From Hortaea werneckii (taxonomy: Eukaryota > Ascomycota > Dothideomycetes > Mycosphaerellales > Teratosphaeriaceae): a DNA stretch of 64,000 bases. The DNA lies in the NCBI GenBank assembly GCA_037044905.1, contig JBAOKB010000045.1:310001-374000 (forward strand), in the 5' to 3' direction. This document shows positions 1 through 11,236 of the stretch, piece by piece. The notes beneath the pieces are model-generated. The model ran no database searches, was not told the DNA's origin, and worked only from the letters and a program-made list of their open reading frames with translations. The translations under genes were made by a program, and so were the position numbers. How positions within the stretch are numbered: position 1 is the stretch's first letter; every line of letters starts with the position of its first letter.

Positions 1-1353
1 CCTTACGCTTCGCAACAACAGGTTAGTACATCGTCTTCTACCTCGCAAGAAAAGCAACAAGAATGGAAGCAACAACATTCTTCCGATTATGAAAGCAAAA
101 TTGTACCAGACGGCATGCAGCAGGAGAACCATTCATTACTACAATCTCGGCTACGAGACTCGAGTTCTAAGTGTCGCGAAGCTTTGAGGGTCTTTTCGGA
201 TGCTCATGCTGGCAAACGCTCGAGCTTCGCGCTTGAAAATCATCTGCATGCTCGAGGACCAGAACAGCGTGATCCCGTCATGCCTTTGCGTGTTATCACT
301 AATACTAAGAACGCTGCTGCTGCTGCTGCCCTGCCCCTCTTTCTGACTTCCCCTCATCATCCTGTATATCTTAACCAAACACCTTCTGACTTGTCTCAAA
401 AACAGGCCCAGTCACGCTTCGGCGATGCTCCCGGCTCCGGCCACACAACTCCAAACCCGCTTATGGCAAGCCAGCAACAACAGGTAGCTCAGCAAACGGC
501 CGCCGCTCAGCAAGCCCAGCAGGCACAGCAGAGTGCTATGCAGGCACAGGCCTCTAGCCATCAACAGCAGGCTGGCGGATACGGCGCTGGTGCAGGCTAT
601 CCATACGGGCATCCCTACTACAACAGCCCCTACCAAGCCGCCTACCAGAACCAATTCGGCTTCAACCACGCTGGCCTCGGTGGCTACGGTGGCGGCGGCT
701 TCCCTGGGAAGCAAGGAGGCATGTATGGTGCACCTGGCGGCTACGGTATGGGCTCTCACTCCGCCTACGACCAGCACTCTGCATCTCCAGCAAATGCAAG
801 TGCATTCGGCCAGAACCAAGCAACTTCGATGCGCAGCGCTAGCGGCATGAGCACTGGCCTGTCAAGCGGCCTTGACGACTACGGCCGCAGCTCGATGCAG
901 TCTGCGGCCTCGCAACAGGGTAGTGCGTTCGGAATGAACGACCCTTTCGCTCGTAGCGCCTCCGGCTTTGGTGGCCAACCGGCGTACGGACAGCAAAGCA
1001 TGGCTGCTCAAGAGGAGAGCCTGAAGCCATTCGCGGACTCAACGAAGAGTGGCCCATCTCCTGCTCTCGGCCAGCCTGGTCGTCCAGGTTCCGCAGCTAA
1101 CAGTGCAGTTGGCTCCACGCATGGCGGACTTCCACCACCAGGCAGCAACCCATCCGGCTTTGGTGGGGGATACCCAGGCTTCCCCGGATCTGGCAGCCAG
1201 TACGGTGGTCTCGGCGGCCTTGGTCAGCAGGCACAGAGTGGCATGGGCGGACAGGCCGGTGGCTACGGCGGCTATGGCGCAGGTAGCTTTGGCCAGGCGT
1301 ATGGTGCCTACGGCTCCCGTGGTGGTTGGGGCTCCAACTACGGTGCTCACTAA
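1..1353 (+). CDS. DEF1: RNA polymerase II degradation factor Def1, C-terminal part (5' end outside window)
   Basis: Partial gene entering from the left edge. Def1 promotes ubiquitin-dependent degradation of stalled RNA polymerase II. The visible part is its low-complexity tail: a Gln/Ala-rich stretch, then Gly/Tyr-rich sequence with FGDAPGSGHTTPNP-, SAYDQHSASPANA- and DDYGRS-like blocks, and a terminal RGGWGSNYGAH, which I recall as typical of filamentous-fungal Def1. Frame 1 is open from base 1 to the TAA at 1351-1353. Bases 22-405 nevertheless look like an intron: GTTAGT donor, CTGAC branch site at 386-390, CAG acceptor at 403-405, 384 bases. Removing it joins PYASQQQ to AQSRFGD in frame. 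I favour the spliced form, but the region has no in-frame stop and could be translated. The N-terminal CUE domain is not in the window. Family call from composition and short motifs, not from a search. Confidence 0.7.
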   Translation, partial: PYASQQQVSTSSSTSQEKQQEWKQQHSSDYESKIVPDGMQQENHSLLQSRLRDSSSKCREALRVFSDAHAGKRSSFALENHLHARGPEQRDPVMPLRVITNTKNAAAAAALPLFLTSPHHPVYLNQTPSDLSQKQAQSRFGDAPGSGHTTPNPLMASQQQQVAQQTAAAQQAQQAQQSAMQAQASSHQQQAGGYGAGAGYPYGHPYYNSPYQAAYQNQFGFNHAGLGGYGGGGFPGKQGGMYGAPGGYGMGSHSAYDQHSASPANASAFGQNQATSMRSASGMSTGLSSGLDDYGRSSMQSAASQQGSAFGMNDPFARSASGFGGQPAYGQQSMAAQEESLKPFADSTKSGPSPALGQPGRPGSAANSAVGSTHGGLPPPGSNPSGFGGGYPGFPGSGSQYGGLGGLGQQAQSGMGGQAGGYGGYGAGSFGQAYGAYGSRGGWGSNYGAH

Positions 1354-2039
1354 GATATGAAGTCATCCAGTGCAGGCTAGGCAAAAGCAAAGATGGATGG
1401 CGTATGTGGTAATGGGCGGCGCACCCAGAGATGCAATGCCCTTGTACTATGAATCATCTCTTCTCTTTTCTATCTGCTCGGCGCTCAAAGGGTAGTGGGA
1501 TATTTTCATCAGAAACTGAACTCTGAGGAAGAATCGGGGGATTGGCTGCTTTCTTTTTACTCTGAACGATGGGAAGTTACTAGCATGGACCGGCTGACCA
1601 GCGTTGAACACGGACGGGTACAGCGGGCAGACTTCCTGCTATAGCTGGCATTGGGAGGATGTGTGCAATACATAGTTGAGCAATGAAGGCAAAGTCAAGC
1701 CACAGACCTTAGAAACCTCCCCACGACTTCGTTTTGCAGTTATGGGAACGGCAAATCCCGTTACCTCTCGCATGTTCTTCGCATTGCATTGTCACATCTC
1801 GTAACCCTAACTTTTTCTAAACCACTATGATGAAGTTTGAATTTTGTACACGACTACGCTTAGTAGCTTGCCTCGTAGTGCGATGCAAGTGACCATGGTC
1901 TCGCTCTCGAGGGTGAAGCCCCACCAGGCGTTCACGAAGTTTCCCGTTTAAACTCAACTTTGTCAGATGTCATTCCCGATACCTGTTTCTGTCTCAAACA
2001 CCAGTTGCATTTCCTCCTTCGCCTTTTAAGAGGTCGAGA
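1354..2039. other. Intergenic: DEF1 3' flank and promoter of next gene
   Basis: No coding signal. A telobox-like string (TAACCCTAAC, 1802-1811) lies about 230 bp upstream of the next start codon. Such single units occur in fungal promoters and are not telomeric repeats. The stretch at 1960-2039 is pyrimidine-rich, as expected just upstream of a start. Confidence 0.5.
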
Positions 2040-3077
2040 ATGGCGAACAAAGCAGCAAAGAAGAAGCAAACGAGCTTCAAATCGCCAGCCTCTGAGATCC
2101 CGACACCTTTCACGAAAGCCCCGGCTTCCATTGAACCGCTTCTCGAGCAGCTCGATCCCGCTAAGGTCTACATCACGCATATCGACCGCTTCTCCACCAA
2201 ATCCAAGCAGCAAATCTTCCTCATACCAGTCGTCCTCAACGCAATCATCGCGGGTCTGCTGATATGGCGTCTCTTGTATGCCGTACCTACGTACTGGACG
2301 CTGGTCCAAACCTTCATCGGCTACACTACGCCCGCCACAGTCGACCCTGACACCACGACGCGAGGCGAGCAGTTCACTATTCTATTCAAAAGGACCGGGA
2401 TGATCATGCTCGACTACTTCCTCTTCCGCTACATGGGCCCGTGGCCCTTGACCTTCTTCCTCGAGCAGCCTGCGAACCCCGTGGCTTGGCGCATGGCACT
2501 CGGGTTCAAGAAAGAGGAGGTAGCTGTGAGGGTGAGCAGACATTGGGGCGCGGAGGAATTGATGCAGGGGATCAAGCAGGGCGAAGAGAATCCTTTCTTC
2601 AAGACGAGGATACTGCCGGCGATTGATAAGCAGCTTATGAGGAGCAAGACGGCATACCTGATGATGGACTCGAGCTGGGATCTAGATTTTCAGTCGATTT
2701 GCGATGCGCATACGCTTATTGGCAGGGACCAGCTGAATATGAAGGATATTGACAAGTTGGTGATAGTCAATATGCAGGGTGTAGGGTGGGTGACATGGAA
2801 GTGGGAGACAGATAGCGATGTTATTGAGGATAGGAGGAAGAAGATTATTGCATTTAAAGATACGCTGACGAAGATGGGCAAGGAGGGATTGTTCTTCAGG
2901 TGGATGGAGATTGTGGAGCAAGAGCGGGACGGCGATGGTGGGTTCTCGGCTGCTAAGCAGGAGAGAGTAATGGAAAGGGTGAGGGCGGCGTTTGAGAAGG
3001 AAGGGATCGATTTTGAGGAGCTCTCGAAGAGTATTGGTGGCTTGCAAGAGCTTCCTACGCAGGTCAACCAAGGCTGA
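2040..3077 (+). CDS. Conserved membrane protein of unknown function (345 aa)
   Basis: Single-exon gene; I do not recognise a named family. The N-terminus is basic (MANKAAKKKQ) with a Pro-rich stretch. A strong hydrophobic segment follows at about residues 59-82, and a second hydrophobic segment lies at about 118-141, within which is the aromatic FRYMGPWPLTFF. The C-terminal 200 residues are soluble, charged and probably helical, with WDLDFQSICDAHTLIGRDQL resembling a conserved core. This suggests a two-helix hairpin membrane protein, perhaps of the ER or mitochondrion, with a large soluble domain; that is inference. The start is the first ATG after an in-frame stop, at the end of a pyrimidine-rich leader. 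Confidence 0.75.
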   Translation: MANKAAKKKQTSFKSPASEIPTPFTKAPASIEPLLEQLDPAKVYITHIDRFSTKSKQQIFLIPVVLNAIIAGLLIWRLLYAVPTYWTLVQTFIGYTTPATVDPDTTTRGEQFTILFKRTGMIMLDYFLFRYMGPWPLTFFLEQPANPVAWRMALGFKKEEVAVRVSRHWGAEELMQGIKQGEENPFFKTRILPAIDKQLMRSKTAYLMMDSSWDLDFQSICDAHTLIGRDQLNMKDIDKLVIVNMQGVGWVTWKWETDSDVIEDRRKKIIAFKDTLTKMGKEGLFFRWMEIVEQERDGDGGFSAAKQERVMERVRAAFEKEGIDFEELSKSIGGLQELPTQVNQG

Positions 3078-3780
3078 GCAGTATTTGTTTGCTCTTATCG
3101 ACTCTTCCTGCTTCTCTTTAAGAAGTTCTACCGCGACTCTTTCAGTTTTCAATTGTCTCTCTATGCTCAATGCACCTAATTCTGAGCCACGAACAATTCT
3201 GATCCTCGAAGTAAGTCAGCAGTCCCAGCACGCCTTACCTGGCTCGTACCGAGCGACTTGTGCGTTCGCCGAAATTCTCGCAGGCTTGCCTACGATTCTC
3301 CCACCGTGCTGCGGACCATAGCATGGGGATAGAAGCCTTTAAGTGTTCGACGGACGGCCAGGTCTCCGTGCATCGCCAGCAGTAGGAACACTCCCCCTTA
3401 TGGACAGATCTCCGCGAAGTCACAAGCTTACGGTTGAGAGAGTTGCGTATCTATCATACTCACTGCCGAAGCTGCATCAGCAAGTGATTGATCTTTGCGA
3501 AACGCACGTGACTATAAGTCTTCCGCAGATGGTCCTCCATCACATGTGCCAAGCTTCGTTCTTTCCGTATTTGGATTACGGACGCGCCACCATTTTTCTT
3601 GCTGGTGCCTGGCCATCAACCCACAGACCACTACACAACTCTTTTCGCTTCCCCTTCAACACCCCATCAAACTTCCACTCCTTCCGTGGCACGAAATCAT
3701 CCAGTGTGTGAATCGATCGATCACCAACTCATTTCGCTGCTACAAACACTCGAATAATTCCGCTCACTGGTCAATCCAAG
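3078..3780. other. Intergenic, no gene seen
   Basis: Only short random open frames (up to 122 codons) that overlap one another. It should hold the 3' end of the membrane-protein gene and the promoter of the F-box gene. Confidence 0.5.
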
Positions 3781-5120
3781 ATGCTCGAGTTACCGCCTGA
3801 GCTGCACCTCCGTATCGCGGAGTGCTTGTCACAAGCTGACCTCTTCAACTTCCGCCTTTCATGCAAGACATTGTCGAGCGCCGGACACTCTGCTCTTTTC
3901 TCGCCCCCAAAGGCATCGTGCCTGTACATCCACCCGACGACTATTCAGCGATTTATCGATATCTGTCACGATGATGCTCTTGCGACCAAGGTGACCACTG
4001 TCATAGTCCTGGGCGATTTTATGCTCGGTAAGTTCAAAGCTGGCCTCCAGAGCATTCACCTGCCTTCTGGCAATCTTACTGACCACTGCTAGATGTACAA
4101 CCCTCCCAAGAACCTAAAGGCCCCTGTCCTCTTCCCTGGCCTTGCTCCGAGGGCATTGATCCCACTGCGGCCTCTCCTTCAGAGAAGGCACCATTTCGGA
4201 CAGCGTACAAACATGTTATCGCAGCGACCAAAAGCTTAACAAATCTGCAAAAGATTGCCTGCGCTACCAGCGCCAAAGTACCCGGGCTGAGCTCTACTTC
4301 CGACAGCGATATCACGACTCAGGCGAGGAAGTGGCCCTTCAAAGCCGCTAACTACGACAAGCGACCACTCAAATGGTCATACACGGAAGTCATTATCGGT
4401 TTGGCACTTAATGTTCCAAGCATTACTTGCATAGATGCTCATTGCAGCACCATTCATATATTCGGAGGTTCGGAGTCTTATGATCTACTCTTTCCTGAGG
4501 GAGAAAGTATTAAAGCGAGGAAGAGGAACAAGGTCGAGGCAGGATACTGGGTCAGAAAGCAGATCTTTAAACAGCTCAACCCTCAGCTCAGGTCTCTGAC
4601 GTATGAGGTTGTCGACGATATGATCTTACTTGCGCAGAGAGATTCGCTGGGGCTTGCTCTACTAGAACACTGCTCTTCGATAACAAATGTCGAAGCGATC
4701 ATCAGCGACACTTCAATCGACAACGGCGACGTACGCATCTGCGTGCAGGCCTGTTGTGGCTTGGACAATCTCTGCAGCTTCAAAGTGAGGCACGCTGGAG
4801 TGGACATGACGCTCCTGTCTGCCGAGCGTCGCGCAGACGACAACAATTCTTCCACACGCACGGAGGTCCTGAGATGTGCCTCGGCCTTTAAGGCTTTCCT
4901 TCTTCAGCATGCAAAGACACTCGAGACATGTGTCGTCGACAGCATTGTCTCCACCAGTGAGGACCACCTGAACATCCTCGCCGGAGGACTCAGAGGCTTC
5001 AGCGCAACCGGCAAGGACGCTCAGGTGTGTTTTCGCACGTATACGTGCAAGCCACCGCCAGCCAAAGACGGCAGTACGGATTATCTCAAGGCTTTGCGGA
5101 TTGCGATGGAAGCAGAGTGA
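3781..5120 (+). CDS. F-box domain protein
   Basis: Two exons, 3781-4027 and 4093-5120, give 424 residues. The intron (65 bp) has a GTAAGT donor, a CTGAC branch site at 4080-4084 and a TAG acceptor. The N-terminus MLELPPELHLRIAECLS followed by DLFNFRLSCKTLSSAG is a textbook F-box, which binds Skp1 in SCF ubiquitin ligases. The remaining 380 residues would select the substrate, but no WD40 or clear Leu-rich repeats are visible. Fungal genomes carry many such F-box proteins and the target cannot be predicted. Without splicing, the N-terminal exon would stop at 4090-4092, so splicing is needed. Confidence 0.8.
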
Positions 5121-5508
5121 AGCATCTCGCTCAAAGGAACACATGCTTCAGATGAGGCCGTCAGACTTCAGATGGGACACCGGGAACATGAGAAGCCGGG
5201 TAGATGAAAGAGGGCGAGCGATCGACTCCTCCAAAGTATGCTATAGCGGCTGGCAAAGACTTATTCCATTACTTTCGACGAGATGGCGTGAAGACGGTTG
5301 GCGAAGATGCTGCTCCGCTGTTGCCAACACGAAGTTGATGGGACATAGTTAGGCCTGAGCAGCTCTGCAAAAATACAAATTTCGGCAAAAGGCGTAAAGA
5401 GAACAAGACTAAGATTGCAAAACGCCGGCATCATGCAGAATGTAAAAAATACTCGTATAACCATTCGTAATTTCCAACATGAGAGACGCTAAAGCGATAT
5501 CCTACTCG
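5121..5508. other. Convergent intergenic region
   Basis: Lies between the 3' ends of the F-box gene and the DNA polymerase alpha gene. AT-richer than its flanks (about 5365-5475). No gene is visible; it should hold both polyadenylation regions. Confidence 0.5.
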
Positions 5509-8500
5509 CTACACCATTGCCTTCAAAGCATAACCAAACAAACTCTCCATGCTAACCCATCCCCATCCACTCCTATCCAGGTACGCCTTCACCACATCCC
5601 AGCACACCCCGAACCTCTCTCGGTTCATCCCAGCCAAGACCTTAGTCTTCTCGCTGTCCTCGGTCTTCACGCCTGCGAGGCCCGGCTTGCCCATCTTCTC
5701 TAGACTCTTGTCTACGTCGAACAAGCTCTGCAGGTACAGGAGCTGGTTATAGATGGCCTTCTCCGAATACTCGAAAGACATGCGGCCTGAGCAGCCGTGG
5801 GCAAGGCCCTTGGGACCCAGACAGCGGGTGCCGTAGACAGACATCTGGCGGGTGCGCATACCGCAAGCCGGGTCGTCACAGGTGAGCCAGGCTGAGTAGT
5901 ACTTTGCGCTGTGTCGCTTGATCTGCGCTTCCAGTTGTGCCGACATGGTCAGCGTGCTCATCACCTTCTTGCACTCGGCTCGAGGGCAGCTGATACCGTT
6001 GTTGGTGAGCACACCCACAGGTGTCAGGGGCACTTCCTGGTCAGGCGGAGTTTGGTAGTTCAGTCCACGGTATTCGAAGTGCTGCTTGCAGCCCAGACAT
6101 AACAGGTTCAGCGGCTCACAGTCCTTGAAGCGAATGTGGTCGGGAATCTGACTCTCCAGGGTCGTGATCTCATTGCTCTGCTCTGTACCGTTGTTTGCAC
6201 TAGAGACGCGGTACTTGCTTGTGTCCAGGCCTAGACACTCTGCCAGGAGAGCTACGTTTGTGCCGCCGATAGGAGCACAAAGACGCTCAACTGGTGGCAA
6301 GATTTGCTTGTGCAGGTAATGGTCTACGTCTGGGACCAGTCCACTGTCCTTCTTCAGAACTTCATCTAGTGGGTATGCGTTCTTGGCTGCCTGCTCGGCG
6401 GAGCCGTTATTGTTGCCGCAGATGACGAAGCCCATCACGTCTTTCGCGCGGACGGTCTTGCCCCGCGCCATGAGCTTCAAGGCTACTTGAACTGCAGGCA
6501 TGGAGTTGGCGTTGGGGTATTCCTTTGGATCCTTGCCAAGCTGAGTGTAAATGGTGTACTTGAAAGGCTGCACTTCGTTTGCACGCATCTTCTCTCCCAA
6601 GCCCCGGAGGTGATCGTGGATCTTTGACACCACTTGCTCAGGATCTTCGCCAGACAGCAAGTAGTTCAGTAATTCACTGTTTATCTGGTTAGCCATGCAA
6701 AGAGGAGGTGCGAGACGAGCAACTTACGTCGAAGTATCCTTGGACAGCTGACAGTATTCTCTCCGTTTCATGTCGAGACCCTTGACTTCCATTTTCTCTT
6801 TCCAGACACCGTCCACCTCAACCATGTTGATTGCAGCGTACTTTTTCTTCGCATGCAGAAGAAGGCGCCTGAACACATTGTCGATCTCGATCTCAAGCAG
6901 CTCGTACCGCTCATTGACTGCCTTCTTGAATTCGTCGCCCATCTTAGTCGCCTCCAGGAGATTGTCTTTATTCGTATTGACCATCACTGAGTCAGTGTCA
7001 CCATAGATGACACGGAGAGCATGAGCTGATTCGGCAAGATCCTTGGTTGACTGCAAGATCTCACGTCCCTTGCTAGTAGTCAAAGCAGCAAGGGGACGGG
7101 CGTAGAATCGGGATTTGGTGTAGCCCAAACAACCGTACATGGAGTTGGCAGTGAGCTTCAGAGCCATCTGCTTGACCTCCCACGTTTGTAGCTGTTCTTC
7201 GGTAGCGCCTTTGGACTTCATGAGTTTCTTGACTTCCCTTCTCCGTGCGACAAGCCCACGAATAAGGCGCGGGAGAATTCCCTTGTTTGCAGTGTCCCCA
7301 GGTACGTCTGGCACCTTCTCATCATCGTCGCCAATCTCGCCACGCTGAACGGTGGTAAAGCAGATGTTGTACTCTTGAATGATTGAAGGGTACAGTGAAT
7401 TGAAGTCCATGACGAGAATGAACTTGTCGTACAACCCTTTTTCCGGCTCGAAAACGAGACCACCCTTGTACTTGTCCTTCTTCTTGCCGGAGTCAGCATC
7501 TTCATCTGCATCATTTCCTCCGGCCTCTTCGAGCTTTTTGTTTGCGGCGCCCTTGCCATAGACCTTGTCTGGACAGATATACTTATTGCGGTAAAACTCG
7601 TGCAACAAGATGTATTCGTTCCGCTCGGCGCGGGTACCACTGAGAGTTCTTGCCCAGGAGTTTCCTGCCAAGTTCGTAAGAACTTTAGAAAGAGGAAGGA
7701 GCTGACGCTTCAAGGCAATGGCGGCGATGAAGTATGTATCTGCTTCACAGAGCTTGACATAATTCATTAGGCCAATGCGATCCTGGGCCATTGCAAGAGC
7801 CTTGTCGTTGTCGATGTCTCTCCGCACAATGTTGCCACCAAGAGATAGCTTGACCATCTCGTCGAGCGTCCAGCTCTGACAGCCGGTCATGATGCTCTTA
7901 CCCATGTCATTTGCAAGATCGCAAAGCAGACGTCCAGCGGCCAAGTGTCTCTCAGCGAAAAAGCTACCGCCACCTTTGCCGACGTTCTTAGGCCACTCGC
8001 CGCGTTTCAAACGACCAATGCGATGCCAGCCAGGCGTTTTTCGGTCTCGCAGGCGTGTCAAAAGAACGTTATAGTCGACGTCGTCAAGTTTGTGGCCAAG
8101 GATGGCGTCCGGATCATATCGCTGAATGATTGCTAGAAGGACGCTGAGAAGAGCATTCTCGCTCTTCTCCATCTTGATCTGTCCTTTATGCTTCTCGGCC
8201 TCTAGCTTGAAGCCTACCGGATACTCGCCGTGAGGTCGCATGACGGTGAACGTACGGCAGGGCAACTTCTCGGGAGGAGTGGTGTCAGTGAGTGACACGT
8301 TTTCGTAGAATCGGAGACTAGCCACTAGAATCTCGTTTTTGTTCTCCTTCCTGTTCATGGTCGTCCGCAGAGCCAGAGACATCAGCGTAAGCGGTGGTGC
8401 ATCCAGATTGTCCGCATCTCCCAAGGGGTTGATGTTGTTTGGCTTGTCGACTTGTAACTCCAGCTTGCACCAAGAGGCATTGTTTACAGCCTGGAAATTG

Positions 8501-10048
8501 GCGTTTTCGATCTTGAGCCAACATGGACCCATGATATTCTTCCACAGCACAAACTGCTCGAAAAGTGCAGTGTTGGTGCCAAAGACTTTGGAGAAAGTCT
8601 CACCCTCGACATCCATGGGGAGGCTAGGCTTATCATAAGGGTATAGCAACTTCAGGTAGTCGGCCTCACGAGGGACATCTGGAAGCTCGAAGGCATACTT
8701 GCGCGAGCATGGTTTGATCTTGTGCATGCCCACTTTGAACTTAGACATGAGTCTGTCGACCTCCTGATATACGTCCTGCATGTTGATCTCCTCGTCTGTT
8801 TCACGCCCATGACGCTGGCGGTGCTCGCGGGGCAAGAAGTACAACTTCCGCATGATACTGTCGACTTTCACAAAGCAAGACACGTAACTGCCGTCCCGCT
8901 TGTTCTTAACCTTGCCAAAAAGGCAGAGACTCCCATTAACTTCTGTGTAGTCTGTCCAGAAGAAGCGAAGGGTACCATCTTCCTCGACCGCATCTTTAGC
9001 AGCGATTTTGCCGAACGATGTAGCTTCCGATGGCGGGCTGCTGAGAATGTTGAGCTTCTCGGTTACGTTGTTGATGGAAGTCATGTCAATCGCATCATCA
9101 GGCGGACGGGTTGGTGAAGAACTGTCCGGCGTAGGATAAGTAGGCTTGCTGAGCTTTGGAGCTGGTCGGCTGCCCTTCAAGTTTACGTTGGCAGATCTGA
9201 TGTTTGCATGCCCTTGTACTTCAGCCACCTCCATGAGATCATCGTCATCAACATCCTCTTTCTTAATTGCCGTGGCCTGCTCTCTTCGCTCGACAGCCTT
9301 TGCAGCCGGCGAGGATGGGATTGGGTCGCTCATCATCATATCGTCTTGGGGTGCCGGGTAGTAGTCATCGTCGTTAGCAACAGGAGCCGGAGGGGTGCTG
9401 TTCATGTCATTCTCCGGTTCAGGAGCAGGCTCTGGGGCCTTAGTCTTCTTTGGACGGTCATCCAACGGCGGAGAAAGCACTCTCGTCTTCCGCCTATCGT
9501 TGCTTCTTACAGCTTTCCCGTACGAAGGCGCTCGGGATGGTATGTTCGTATCCACCTCTCCGAGCAAGTCTGTCATGAATGCATCATCCTCAGCTGTTCG
9601 TGCGGGTTTCGGCTTTGGCGCAGTGTTGCCTTGGTTGGCAGAAAAGTATTTGCTGATGCCTTTGTTTAGTTTCTCCTGCCGTTGGGCGTCTTCTTCGCGC
9701 TTCCGCTTGGCTCGAGGCTGGTCAGCATAGTTACCATTGAGCGAGATCGATGTCTGGCATACCGGCTTTGCTCTGCTTCGGCAGGTCCTGCTCGCTCTCG
9801 CTTTCTTCGTATTCTACGCGTTGGTCTTGCCAGTCTTCGCGTCCATCGTCGGCGTAGCCCTCGCCGTTGTCATCCACAACAAAGTCATCCTGATCTAGTC
9901 TGCTTCTGACTACCTTCTTGTATCCTTCGTCGTCCACAGTCTCGTAAATTGATTCGGCCTCTTCGACCTCATACGAGTCAAAGCCGGTCTTGCCTGCAGC
10001 ACGCAGGTCGCGGAGCTGCTTGAGACGGTCCGCTCGTGATACCGGCAT
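5509..10048 (-). CDS. POL1: DNA polymerase alpha catalytic subunit (B family)
   Basis: Extends RNA-DNA primers at replication origins and Okazaki fragments, as the catalytic subunit of the polymerase alpha-primase complex in the nucleus. Three exons (10048-9763, 9710-6728, 6676-5509) give 1478 residues, normal for the family. In order: the Pol-alpha N-terminal domain with the DFVVDDNGEGYADDGREDW signature; a disordered linker; the exonuclease-like and polymerase cores with motif A (DFNSLYPSII from residue 864), motif B (KLTANSMYG from 947) and motif C (YGDTDS, 998-1003, holding catalytic Asp1000 and Asp1002). The C-terminal domain has two four-Cys zinc sites: Cys1283/1286/1320/1325 and Cys1356/1361/1375/1385. 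Intron 2 (6727-6677) has a GTAAGT donor. Its acceptor is the second CAG, because the first would create a stop. Intron 1 (9762-9711) needs an unusual GAG acceptor to keep the frame. Confidence 0.95.
9711..9762 (-). other. POL1 intron 1 with apparent GAG acceptor
   Basis: The donor GTATGC is clear. The branch sequence GCTGAC lies only 4 bases before a CAG, which would leave the reading frame inconsistent. The next AG (TCGAG) restores frame and gives an Ala-Lys-Arg-Lys-Arg junction that fits the family. Skipping an AG too close to the branch point is known splicing behaviour. The model rests on frame closure, not on transcript data. Confidence 0.55.
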
Positions 10049-10399
10049 GGCTAGGCTTGGACTTAGGTGATATGGCTGAAAAGGAGATAATAAGTACGCG
10101 GTGATCAAGCAAGCATTGCTGGTACCTAAGTTGCAATGGCAAGTGGTCTGAACTGTGATGTAGAGGAGCCAGAAGCGTGGCTTAACGACACGCTCCGCAC
10201 GTCGCGAAGAGACGCGACTCCAGAACGCGCTAGTGGAGATGGCCGAAGTTCAGCCATAAGTGGTTGGGTCGGGTGTCGCAGCCGCCAAGCCCGACACCCA
10301 CGCAGAACTTCTCGCAATCTTCGGTCCAGAATTTGATCGCTGTATTCGCGACACCAGCGACGACGTCGACAACTGCTGTACTCTTGAGCAACCGCCAAA
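10049..10399. promoter_or_regulatory. Divergent promoter between POL1 and RPL13
   Basis: The 351-bp gap separates the start codons of a replication gene (minus) and a ribosomal protein gene (plus), so both promoters must fit here. No TATA box or clear transcription-factor site is recognised. Short pyrimidine runs precede the RPL13 start. Confidence 0.6.
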
Positions 10400-11236
10400 A
10401 TGACGCTCAAGCACAACCAGCAGATCCCGCACAACCGTATGATTGACATTGCACTCCATGCGACAATGGCATCGCTGACATGGTACAGACTTCCGCAAGG
10501 ACTGGCAGCGCTATGTCCGCGTGCACTTCGACCAGGTAATTCCCCTCTCACCACACTGAGAGCAGTGGCGCCTGCAGTGCAGAGACATGATTCCTGACAT
10601 GATCATTGTATAGCCCGGCAAGAAGAAGGCCAGACGTAGCCACCGCACCGAGAAGGCTGCCAAGCTTGCGCCTCGCCCGGTCGACAGACTGAGGCCTGTC
10701 GTCCGCTGCCCGACCATCAAGTACAACCGCCGTGTGCGTGCTGGCCGCGGCTTCTCTCTCGCTGAGTTGAAGGTAAGAAGATTGGGCATAATACGGACTG
10801 GATCAGGTTACTTATGCGTCTCTAGGAAGCTGGTGTCCCCCGCAAGTTGGCGCCGACCATCGGTATCTCCGTCGACCCGCGTCGCCAGAACTTGAGCGAG
10901 GAGTCGCTCAAGGCCAACGTCCAGCGCCTGAAGGAGTACAAGCAGCGCCTGGTGCTCTTCCCGCGCAAGACCAAGTCGCCGAAGGCTGGCGAGGCCTCTG
11001 CCGAGGAGATGAAGAAGGCCCGCGAGAGCGGCCACGAGGGCAAGGTCGTCAAGAGCAACGACTTCTTCCCCATCAGCAACGAAGTCAAGGTCCAGGAGGG
11101 CAAGGTTGCCGACTACCCAAGCGAGGAGGCTGCCGTCCGGAAGCTCCGTGTCGCTCGCAGCGACGCCCGTCTGGCTGGCAAGCGCGAAAAGAGGGCGAAG
11201 GCCAAGGAGGAGGAGGCCGCTGCCGCCAAGAAATAA
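10400..11236 (+). CDS. RPL13: 60S ribosomal protein L13 (eL13)
   Basis: Structural protein of the large cytosolic ribosomal subunit. Four exons (10400-10436, 10489-10535, 10614-10772, 10826-11236) give 217 residues. Introns of 52, 78 and 53 bp cluster at the 5' end, as is common for fungal ribosomal protein genes. Family hallmarks are MTLKHNQQIPHNHFRKDWQR at the N-terminus, then VDRLRPVVRCPTIKYN, RVRAGRGFSLAELKEAG and TIGISVDPRRQN. The C-terminus is Lys/Ala/Glu-rich. All four exons join without a frame break. Codon choice is strongly C/G-ending, as expected of a highly expressed gene. Confidence 0.97.

Noticed and set aside
1802..1811. TAACCCTAAC as a telomere-repeat tract
   Set aside because: Fewer than two units and flanked by unique housekeeping genes. 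At most a promoter telobox.
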